Shown here one piece after another: positions 36,091 to 46,600 of a stretch of DNA of 64,000 nt (position 1 is its first letter; the number at the start of each line of letters is the position of its first letter). A program made the translations under genes and the position numbers. The notes under the pieces were generated by a model, which had not been told where the DNA came from, made no database searches, and worked only from the letters and a program-made list of their open reading frames with translations. Origin of the DNA: Quillaja saponaria (lineage: Eukaryota > Streptophyta > Magnoliopsida > Fabales > Quillajaceae); assembly GCA_029379385.1 (NCBI GenBank), contig CM055607.1, positions 6,758,001 through 6,822,000 of the forward strand, written 5' to 3'.

Positions 36091-37887
36091 TTGAATGAAG
36101 TAAGAGAAAAAGCAGCAGCATAAAAGAGGAATAGGAAATAAGGAAAATAAAGCTATCCTTAAAATGGAATCTTTATTACTAAACATAAGGCATAAATTTC
36201 GGCTTACTTTTGTTTAAATGTCTAGCCAAGGGAATACAACTAGTTCTATACTCAGGAAAGGTCCAAGTCCAATAAAAACCAGATTAAAAGCAGGCAAACA
36301 AAGAGGGATGGAGTATATGTGCTGCCTTACTCCTATTCATTTTGTGGTAGATGTATTTACACCATATTATTTGCCTTGCATATTTTCAGAGAAGAGGAAT
36401 TTTGAAAACACAAACGCTATCCCCTCAAAGTTATCAGAACCATTGTCTAGTGACTTCAATAAGATCAATACAAAGGAGATTCCTACAACAAATGCACCCA
36501 TCTCTTACATGTTCAAGTGTCTAATGAGAAAATACAACTAATTCCTACATATTCAGTCTGATAATGCCCCTTTAACTATGATCAGCCAAAGATCAAGTTC
36601 CTAAATCCTAACTACTTCCATTAATATAAAGTTGACAAATTCAAGAAAGCAGGGCAAGAATGGTGAGATCTGAGAAATGCCTTTTGTGATATGTAATTCA
36701 AATATTAAAGTTCAAACCTTAGGAATTCTCTTCCATGAGCTAAGTCACTAGACAATATGCTTCAATAAAAAAATAAAAAAAAATGAAAATACGATAAGTA
36801 GTGGCAGCTGCTGCTTATTTTCTAAACAAAAGAAAAATGGGACAATTTTTTTTTATTTTTTTGTAAGTTTGAAAGAAATTGAAGAGCAGACTGAAATTAG
36901 AGTGTGATAGGACTGGGCACCTGAACGCCGGAGGCTGCGGCAGCTATGGGTGGATAGTGATGACTCCACAAAGAGAGGGGTTGAGAGGAGAAATTCACTA
37001 GAATAAGTTTCTTTCAAAATTAAAAGAGTCAAACATAGCTTTTTGAAAAATAAATACCAAATTTTATTTTTAATGAATTTGTGTCTTTAACACACAAATT
37101 TACTTGTCATGTTAGCTCCACATATGCAGAAAGGGAGAATATATTTTTGACAAAATTTGTTGATTGAACTCACAAATTGAAACTCGTAGATTACACACAC
37201 AAATTTAAAAGATATTTATAACAAAATTTGTCGGTTTAACGTACAAATTCAACCTTTTTTTTTTTTCTTGAATTGCAAAATTTTGAGTGAATTAAAAAAT
37301 AAAAATAACCTAAAAATTCAAATTTAGTGTTTCTCAAACATAACATTGTAGGGTTTTAAAAGCCATTCAAAATTAAGTAATCAGCTACATAAAAATTTAA
37401 GTATTATAATTTACAACCTATATAAATAGAGATTTTAAGCCATAAGAATTCATTATTCCTATCTATCTCTAAGCCCCATGGTTTCATGATCCTTTTGACA
37501 TCTACGTCAATCAAAATATGAAGAGGACTCAAAGAGAGAACAATGATTAAGATAATGAATAAAGTAAGAGATAAGAATGAGATTCTCAATAGAAATGTCT
37601 TTATTTTATTTTTGTTTCACCACCTCCTCATTTCCCACTAGTTGAAAGTAATGCATGATTTTCCCATAACATATCAGAGTAATACTCCTTTATCTTGGCA
37701 TTAACATTTTGTCTTGAGCTATGTCATTACTATGGTGAAAATTTTGTATAATAATAAACTTGATCACGTGAAGCAATATGTCATTTTTTTAAATAAACAA
37801 TACATATTATTAATATTAAAATTTGTTATTAAAATTTTTTGACATACTTGTAATAATGAAAAATATATATGTCGTTGTTCAATAACA

Positions 37888-38487
37888 TTATGGCAAAGAC
37901 GATGGGAGACAATTATAGACGAAGTCATCATCAGTACTGTCACTCTCAAGATAGTTAGACAGGTTATCATCGCTCTCATATTGCACATCACTTTCAATTT
38001 CCATCATGATTAGAGTTCTTAGCTCACCTTCGCGAGTAGCCGCCTCATGCCAAACATGGTACTTATTCAATCTTTGATTTATCTAGTTAATTTCAGGCTT
38101 TAGTCTTTCAATTATTGCCCCCTGTGTTGAATGAAGTAAAGTTGTTGAAATTGCTTTTGGTACTGACAACCTGTGTAATCTCCAATATTATTCCATCTCG
38201 CACCTTATCTCGCACCATCTAATATACTCAGGTTCGTTTGCTCAAACTGCCCAATTTTCTTTAGTAACAGGGTTAACCATTATATGATCAACAATACTTC
38301 GATTATTTTTAGAATAGATAGAAATGTATTCAAACCCTAGTTTCAAACCATACTATGTGACCTTATTGGGATCATTATACTTATCAATACGATGAAGTCG
38401 TTACCTTAGCATTGATGACTTACATTTGGACCTGTGACCACCATAACGTCCATGGAAACCACAATGTTTGCAAGGTTGTCTCGACAT
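37888..38487 (-). pseudogene. Broken reading frame, probably transposon- or duplicate-derived
   Basis: Reading from an ATG at 38487 gives MSRQPCKHCGFHGRYGGHRS followed by KC. The Cys and His spacing looks like a small zinc-binding head. The protein-like text then continues through several stops and frame changes (for example NPVTKENWAV, EPEYIRWCE, LHRLSVPKAISTTLLHSTQG). It ends in an acidic segment (IESDVQYESDDNLSNYLESD) terminated at 37888. The stops at several points show it is not functional. I do not recognise the family. Confidence 0.35.
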
Positions 38488-38605
38488 TTTATTAAGTTAA
38501 TGAAAATTAATTTTTCATAACAAATAGTTGTTTGATGTTCTTAAATCTTATGATTTTCAAACCCTTTACATAAACAAATATTTTTTGTTGTCGTGAACAT
38601 TAAGT

Positions 38606-38840
38606 AATTTCAACATGTTCTTTAAAGTTGAAACACTAAATATTACTAAAATGCATGATCGAGTAGTCACTTTATGAATGATTACAAGCGTAAGTGTGAG
38701 GTATTTTTAGCTTGTCCTTATTCAAAGTTGAAATGCGTGGCTGAGTAGTTACTTCATAAAAGATTACATGCTCGAGTGTAAATTAATGTCAGCATGTTTT
38801 TTAAAGTTGAAATGCGAGACCGAGTAATCAATTTTATGTG
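38606..38840. repeat. Three degenerate direct repeats of about 85-100 bp
   Basis: Three successive blocks share the core AAAGTTGAAA, then ATGC, then GAGTAGTCACTTTATGA or close variants, followed by GATTACA. They begin near 38611, 38716 and 38790. The third is truncated. Similarity is clear in the cores but weak between them. The array lies just above the start of the broken frame at 38487. Confidence 0.55.
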
Positions 38841-40690
38841 TTTAACCAAAGAGTAAAAATAAATTTTAATTTTGTACACACCATGTAATGATAAAATATT
38901 CAATTGTCACGTGAATTTAAAAAATGAATAATTTTTTAAGATTTTTTAATTGTCATATTAAATTATAAAATTATCCAATATTCAATTGTCATTACCGATC
39001 CAAGTTATTTTATATGAATTTCAATTGTCATTTTAATTAATAAAAAATCAAATAGAGTTTTCCTTTTTTTTAACATTTCCTCCCCGCAATGACAAACATA
39101 TATTATAATACAACTCAATGAGTGTCAACATCACACGTATCACATAAATATTAATGAATTTATAAAAAACAAATAGTTTCATAACTCATTTTATACAAAA
39201 TCATAAGTAACAATCATCTTGTGTGTACCATAAGTCCATGCTTTCCTCTTTCGTGTTAGATTCTTCCTACATGGAAGATTATCCTATCATCCACCCCTCA
39301 TAACTTGTGTAACATGTGATATACTCTCATTGTGCTAAGTGTTATTCTCATCATGCTCCGCAACATCATTAGCATGGCCTCCACCTTCATCTTCGCTCTC
39401 CTCAACGTCATGAACATGAAGAAGTGATTCAGTATCAGTATGTGTAATAGTCTTAATTTGTGTGATGTTCTCACCACCTACGTCAACTTCATTAGGAAGA
39501 ACATTAGCTGTAAATGAAAGTTTTAAAGCTAAGAGGAAATAGAGAGAATGATTTTGGTGAGAAGGTTTTGATTTGGGACCATAAACAGCTACTATATTTT
39601 TCTTCTAATCACAGCAATGAAGAATAAATTCACATTTATCCAGAAAAATCAAAACACCCACAAATATGCTTAACTCAAGCATAAACAAACTATTCTATAA
39701 TAAAAGAGAAAGGGAGGCTCAATACCAAATAATTATTGTGAGAGAGAGGTATGATGAACAGTAAAACCTCTTATACGTTAGTTGCACTTACAAAAAAGAG
39801 ATGAGAGAAATTAAGAATCTAGTAAGAAACAACACAAGCATCATAACTATCAAAGTCAATGAATAATTACACTAATTTCATTTGTTGGCATTTCTTAACT
39901 GACCTTATTCCTCTTCTGCAAGCTATGAAAGAAAAACAGATGCTTCTCTCCTTCCCCAAAATAAAAAGGTAAAAGAAAATAGCCAAGATCGAAAATGAGA
40001 GCAGCGGCAAAGAGAGAACATCAATCTTCACTTTGCAACCTTTGCTTGCAATGACTGAGATTTGGAAATGAATAAGTGTATTTCGCGGTGAGGGAGAAAG
40101 GTGCAATTGGAGCTTTAAGGTTTGGGACACATGTTTTCTAAACACATCGCCTTTCATATGGATGCTTACTGATCTAGCAGAGACATCTTAACACCCACCT
40201 GACTGAGAGAGAATGACATAACAGTCTAAAATTATGTCTTGAAAATACAAATTATCAAACAAACTATTTTAGTTATATTTTTTAAATGAACCATGTTTAA
40301 CTCTTTATTTTTAAAATAACCTTATTATGGTAAAATTTTCGGGTTGAGGGGGCCGGCCTTTGGGCGTCTTTCAGCGGTTCGTTACTGGAAAGAATGAGCT
40401 GCTGAGGCCTGCCTCTGGACTGAGAGAAACCACCGGTAACGGCGAGTTTCCGGTGAGGGAAATAGAGGATCCATTAGAGGGACGAGGTCCGTGTCAATTA
40501 CGTGTTCAAAAGTTGAATTCTTTTTAAAAAAAAAATGCTTTTATTCGGGTTGGATCTGATTTATACGCCCGTCTGATTCATACGCCGGCAGTAGCTTTCT
40601 GTTTTCCTCTCTATTCTTTATTGTTTTAGAGTCCAGAGACAACGCCGATTATCGGATGTGACATAAACAAGCTTGCTTTTCTTGGTAAGT

Positions 40691-43600
40691 ATGGAAGCGG
40701 GCGTACAGAGATGGATGGTAGACATATCAAAGTGGGACCCAGTTCCCCAGGACTTCTTCTTTGCTCTCAATCTTCTTCCTCCACATGAGCACTCCTCCAT
40801 TACCAGGTTAGTCTAAGCTTTCTTCATTGCAGTCTTCTTTATTCTCTTGTTTGGTTATAGTTAGCAGAACAAAGGAAAATGTAAAATAATGTTGTTAGTA
40901 TTTAAGTTTATTATTATCTTATTATAATCTGTTAGTTGGCCTATGCAGAGATTGTAGCTAATCAAATTCCTAGAATTAAGGGTCAGTAATTACGGGTGAT
41001 TAGGAGAGATTTGTGGTGTTTTATTTTAGGTAAGATTTGGAGAGATTTTCTCTATTGTAATTAGTTCCTAACCTGTATAAATTGAGTCTTCTGCAATAAG
41101 AAATATATACTAAAATACAAAAAATACGTGTTTCTACATGGTATCAGAGCATTCCGCTCAAAACACGTTATGAATACTAGTTCATTTTCTGGTTCATCCC
41201 ATACTGGACCGTCTCCTCCACATAACAATGGAGGAGTCAGCCAGATCGAATCAAACAATAATATCCCAAATCTTCTCATCACCATCTACAAACTCAATGA
41301 CCACAATTACATTCAGTGGTCTCAATCTGTGAGAATGTTCGTGAGTGGAAAAGGAAAGTATGAGTATCTTGTCGGAGTGAACAAACTTGTAGATGAGAAG
41401 TCAGCAGAATACAAAAAATGGGATGTTGAAAACAATATGGTGATGTCATGGCTAATAAACTCCATGACAGTCGAGTTGAGTCAAAATTTTCTTCTATTCG
41501 AAACAGCATCATAGATATAGGAAGCTGCTAAGGAGAACTATTCAAATATTGACAATAAGGCTGAAATCTTTGGAATAAAAGGTCTCATACATGACCTAAG
41601 GCAAGGAGACATGACGGTGACTCAATACTACACTACTCTAGCCTGCTACTGACAACAATTAGATATGTACGAGAAGACAGCTTGGAGATGTACTGAAGAC
41701 AGTCAGAAATACAAGGAGATCATGGAAGAAAAACGTGTGTTCAAGTTTCTCTATGGCTTGAACCAAGACCAAGATGATGTTCGGGGAAGGATTCTAGCCA
41801 GCAGACCTATACCTAATGTTAGGAGTGTGTTTGCAGACGTGAAAAGAGAGGAAAGCAGACACAAGGTTATGATGGGAAGTATTTTACGCCCTGGCTCGAG
41901 TGATGGTTCCAGTTCTGAAAGCTCTGTTTTGCTGGTTAGAGGTAATTACTCCGGTTCAAATGATTCACAATCAAGAAGAGGAGGACATCCATGGTGTGAT
42001 CATTGTAAGAAACCAGGACATACCCGAGAGAAGTGCTGGCACATCCATGGAAAACCTGCAGATTGGAGACCTAGGAAGCAAGGTCAATACCGAGAAGGCC
42101 ATGCCCATCAAGCAACTGTCTCTGCTGAGTCTAGTACTCTGAACCTACAAACCGAGAGCTGTTGGAGATAATTCAGAGACTGACAACACAAACATGTTCT
42201 GCAAATTCCAATTCTACAGTCATAAGCACTAGGGCTGTAGCTCAGAAAGGTAATTCCTTACATGCTCTAGTAGCTAAAATTGATTTTGAGAAGGTCTGGA
42301 TTGTAGATTTTGGTGCCTCAGACCACATGATAGGTGATTCAAGTCTATTTTTTGAATATAAAGATGTTAATGATGATTTGAGCGTAAAAATTGCTGATGG
42401 ATCAATATCTAAGGTGAAAGGAGTTGGAAAGGTGGTTATATCAGATGAGTTAACATTGAATTCTGTCTTATTTGTTCCAACTTTGAGATGTAATCTTCTA
42501 TCCGTAAATAAAATGACTAAGGACAGACCCTATCTAATTAATTTTTCTGGTGATTTGTGCAAATTTCTGGACCGGAAATCTGGGAGGACGATTGGCAGTG
42601 CTGAGAATCAATTCGGACTCTATCTTTTGCGAGTAACATCTAGTGCTGATAGACATTCTAGTAAGTGTGCTAAGTTAGGTTTACAAGTCAGTTTTCAAAA
42701 TAAAGATGCAGTGAAACTATGGCATCTTAGATTAGGTCATCCATGCTTAATGTATCTTGAGAAACTTTTTCCTTCATTGAGTATCAATAAAATGAAAGAC
42801 TCATTTAGTTGTGAAACTTGCATGTTATCCAAGCACACTAGAAACACATACCAATCTCATCCACACATACAAACTCATCATTTTTCTATGATACATAGTG
42901 ATGTTTGGGGGCCTATGAGAGTCAATAACATTTCGGGTTCGAAATAGTTCGTTTTATTTATTGATGATCACACACGGGTTACTTGGGTATATCTCATGAA
43001 AAAAAAATCTGATTTTGCTCGTTTGTTTCAAAATTTTCACAAAATGATTCTTACCCAATTTCAAACCAAAATCAAAGTTCTTAGAATTGACAATGGGATA
43101 GAATATTTTAAGTCTTTCTTAAATGAATTTTTCGAAAAAGAAGGTATTATTCACCAAAGTTCATGCGTAGACACACCACACCTATCCAGACTCTACAAAT
43201 GTTATTCCCAACCAACACATTAATCTCACATATTCCTGTTAGGGTGCTTGGATGCATTGCATTTGTTCACATACATGCTCGGTTCAGAAATAAACTTGAT
43301 CCTAGAGCACTAAAGTGCATTTTTCTAGGGTACTATGCAAGTCAGAAATGGTATAAGTGTTATTCTCTTGAGAAGAAAAGGTTTTTTGTTTCTATGGATG
43401 TTACTTTCTTTGAGAATCATCTGTTTTATCCTAAAAATCAGGAGAGTGAATCAAGATCACCAAGTCTAGCTCTAGATCTCTTTGAACCGATTGAATCCGA
43501 GAGGACAGTGAGCAAACAGAGTCAGTTTGAAGAGGAAAATACACAAACTAGAGAGACAGAACCTGGAGAGCAATAAAACAGCCTAAACACAGAACCTAGA

Positions 43601-46600
43601 GAGGAATATAGTAACCTTAAAACACACACATAACCAAAATTACTTGTCTATCAGCGCAGGAATAAAGCTCAAAGAGGAGAAGAATCTGTACAGATGCCTC
43701 AAAACTGCCAAGAAATCATAATAGATAACCGGGGTACTGAAACTGAGGAAGTGGTAAGTGAGAAATTTTTTGAAGATGCTAATTTACACTTACCTATTGC
43801 ACTAAGAAAATGGGTTAGAGCATGTAGGAACCAGCCCAGGTATCCTATAGGAAATTATATCTCCTATAGAAAACTTTCAACCGACTTTAAAGCATTCACT
43901 ACAAATCTAACAGAAGCTACAATTTCTGCCACAGTTCATGAGGCTTTGAAAGACTCACGATGGAGAAAGGCAGTAAAAGAGGAGTTAGATGCCTTAGAGA
44001 AAAATGAAACGTGGAAGATCACTCAACTACCTGTGGGGAAGAAAACAGTAGGCAGCAAATGAGTATTTACCATCAAACACAGGGCAGATGGCAGTATTGA
44101 TAGATTTAAGGCTCGCCTAGTAGCAAAAGGGTTCACCCAATCATATGGCATAGAGTATCAGGAGACATTCGCTCATGTGGTTAAACTTAATACTGTTCGG
44201 GTATTACTATCTCTAGCTGCAAACTTGGACTGGAAACTACATCAAATGGATGTGAAAAACGCCTTCTTGAATGGAGAACTTGAGGAAGAGGTGTATATGG
44301 ATGTTCCAACAGGTTTAGGAAAAACAACAAAGGTAGGAGAAGTTTGTAAACTGCAGAAGTCCCTTTATGGACTCAAGCAGTCTCCAAGAGCATGGTTTGC
44401 GAGGTTTACAAAGGCTGTAACAGAAGTTGGGTATAGGCAGAGTAATGCAGATCATACTCTGTTTATAAAGCACCTATCAGACGTTAAAAATGTTATTTTG
44501 AGTGTTTATGTTGATGATATCATCCTAACTGGAAATAGTGAGGATGAAATCAAGCGGATGAAGAGCTATCTAGCACATGTGTTCAAAATCAAGGATCTTG
44601 GAGAGTTAAGATACTTCCTAGGCATGGAGATAGGAAGAACCAGCAAAGGTATTTCAGTTTCACAGAGAAAATACACTTTGGATTTGTTAAAGGAAACCAA
44701 TATGCTAGATTGCAAACCTAGTGAGACACCAATGGAACAAACTGCGAAGTTCAATGTTAATGGTGACAGTGCTGCTGTAGGTAAAGGAAGATATCAGAGA
44801 TTAGTTGGAAGACTGCTGTATTTATCTCATACTCGTCCAGACATAAGCCATTCCATTAGTGTACTAAGCCAATTTATGAACGATCCTAGAGAAGAGCACC
44901 TAAATAGGGTGTATAGGATATTGAGATACTTAAAAATGGCAACGGGCAGAGGTTTATATTTCAAGAAAAACACAGACAGAGACTTGAAAATATTTACAGA
45001 TGCAGATTGGGCTGGATCCCCAATAGACCGAAGGTCCACCTCAGGATATTGTGCATTTCTATAGGGAAACCTAGTTAGTTGGAAATGTAAAAAGCAAACT
45101 GCTGTTGCTCAGAGCAGTGCAGAATCCGAGTTAAGTTCTGTTGTGCATGGATTAGGTGAAGGTTTATGGTTAAGAAAATTGATAAGGGAGCTGAAGATGG
45201 AAATCAAGGAACCGGTAACCATTCTGTGTGACAACCAGTCTGCCATTTGCATGGCCAAAGATCCGGTGCACCATGATAGAACGAAACATGTCGAAATAGA
45301 TCGACATTTCATCAAAGAAAGGATTGAAGACAAGACTGTGGAGTTGTTATACATTCCCACAGCAAGTCAGACAGCAGATGTCTTTACTAAGGCTTTATCA
45401 AGAGTTATGTTTGAAGCAATGATTTCCAAGCTGGGTCTCATTAACATTTATGACCTAGCTTGAAGGGGGGTGTTGTTAGTATTTAAGTTTATTATTATCT
45501 TGTTATAATTTGTTAGTTGACCTATGGAGGTATTGTAGATAATCAAATTCCTAGAATTAAGGGTCAGTAATTATGGGTGATTAGGAGAGATTTGTGGTGT
45601 TTTATTTTAGGTAAGATTTGGAGAGATTATCTCCCTTGTAATTAGTTCCTAAGCTGTGTATATTGAGTCTTCTGCAATAAGAAATATATACTGAAATACA
45701 AAAACATACGTATTTCTACAAATAACAATTTACAGAATCTATGTAGTGGGGATATACCAATTACAAATGGTTCTAGTTCTCTATTTCACTTTCCATTTCT
45801 TGTGAAATAAATGGGTTGATATAAAAAATCAGGATTTTTATAAGCTGCTGGCTAATTGTGCTATCAAATGTATATATTTCTATATTTCTACAGACTGTCT
45901 CAGGTAAATCACTTTTATTTAAGTAGACATGTCTCAGACTCTCAGAGTGTTCAAATCATTTAAAATAGTTTGTACAAAAGTGCATGACCGTGTGATGTAT
46001 ATGCATGTTGGTAGATATGTGAAAATGGAAGACCAAAAACGGGCACTTCTGAGCCGGATGCTTCAATATGCTCTTGTGTACGAAGTGTTGGAAATCCCGT
46101 ATGATGATATTATCATAAAGAGAACATTGGAGGGCAAACCATATCTGGTATGACCATCTTACAAAAAGAAGATATAAACAAGATGTGCTATGACAATTAT
46201 ATGATGAATCCAGTTCTTGTTTCCTTAATTTAATTTTTCGTGTTGATAGTAATGAAAAGTCTACAGACCTAAAATGCATATGCATGCCATGTAGTTTGAG
46301 GTAAAGAATGTAGCACCTAAATCTAGTAAACAGCAATAGACCAAACCCCTGTCCCGCAAAGGAAAGGAAAAGAAAAGCTGTGTTTGGGATATGTCATCAG
46401 TACAAAGTCATCAACTGATGATAGTTGCCTGTTATATGAAACTGTTGCTTCTTGTAGATTTCTTGTGAATTATTGTATCTGCTCAATTTGTTTGCCAGTC
46501 CATTAATAAAGAATGATCTTTATAACCATAGAACTTGGTTCAAGTTTGTTGGATCGTATTGTTCAGGGTGAAGGCAGTGGGTTGGATGTATCAGCAGGTG

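Larger units (their letters stand above)
35882..40690. other. Gene-poor stretch with broken frames and repeats
   Basis: Apart from the remnants listed separately, I see no intact gene. A minus-strand open stretch at 39513-39335 encodes acidic text (HVHDVEESEDEGGGHANDVA) without an ATG. It may belong with the broken frame at 37888-38487 as debris of one old gene or transposon. The GC-richer part around 40340-40500 and up to 40690 is probably the promoter and 5' leader of the phosphopantetheinyl transferase. Confidence 0.4.
40890..45720 (+). mobile_element. Ty1/copia LTR retrotransposon, structurally complete but defective (4831 bp)
   Basis: The element is bounded by two LTRs (249 and 250 bp) starting TGTTG and ending CTACA. 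It is flanked by the 5-bp duplication AATAA (40885-40889 and 45721-45725). Behind the left LTR is the exact primer-binding site TGGTATCAGAGC. Before the right LTR is a polypurine tract. The internal region follows the copia order: gag with zinc knuckle, protease, integrase, reverse transcriptase, RNase H. Several in-frame stops, frame changes and an integrase deletion make it non-autonomous. By hand count the LTRs differ at about 16 of 249 positions plus one indel, so the insertion is not recent. It lies in intron 1 of the phosphopantetheinyl transferase, in the same orientation. Confidence 0.95.

Noticed and set aside
36218..36541. Plus-strand 107-aa frame
   Set aside because: No recognisable motif, AT-driven composition, no promoter or splice context; judged chance.
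39867..40157. Minus-strand 96-aa frame with a hydrophobic segment
   Set aside because: Unordered composition with a T-rich hydrophobic run and no family resemblance; not reported as a gene.
41061..41285. Minus-strand frames over the copia gag and LTR
   Set aside because: They overlap recognisable gag and LTR on the plus strand and have no protein features.
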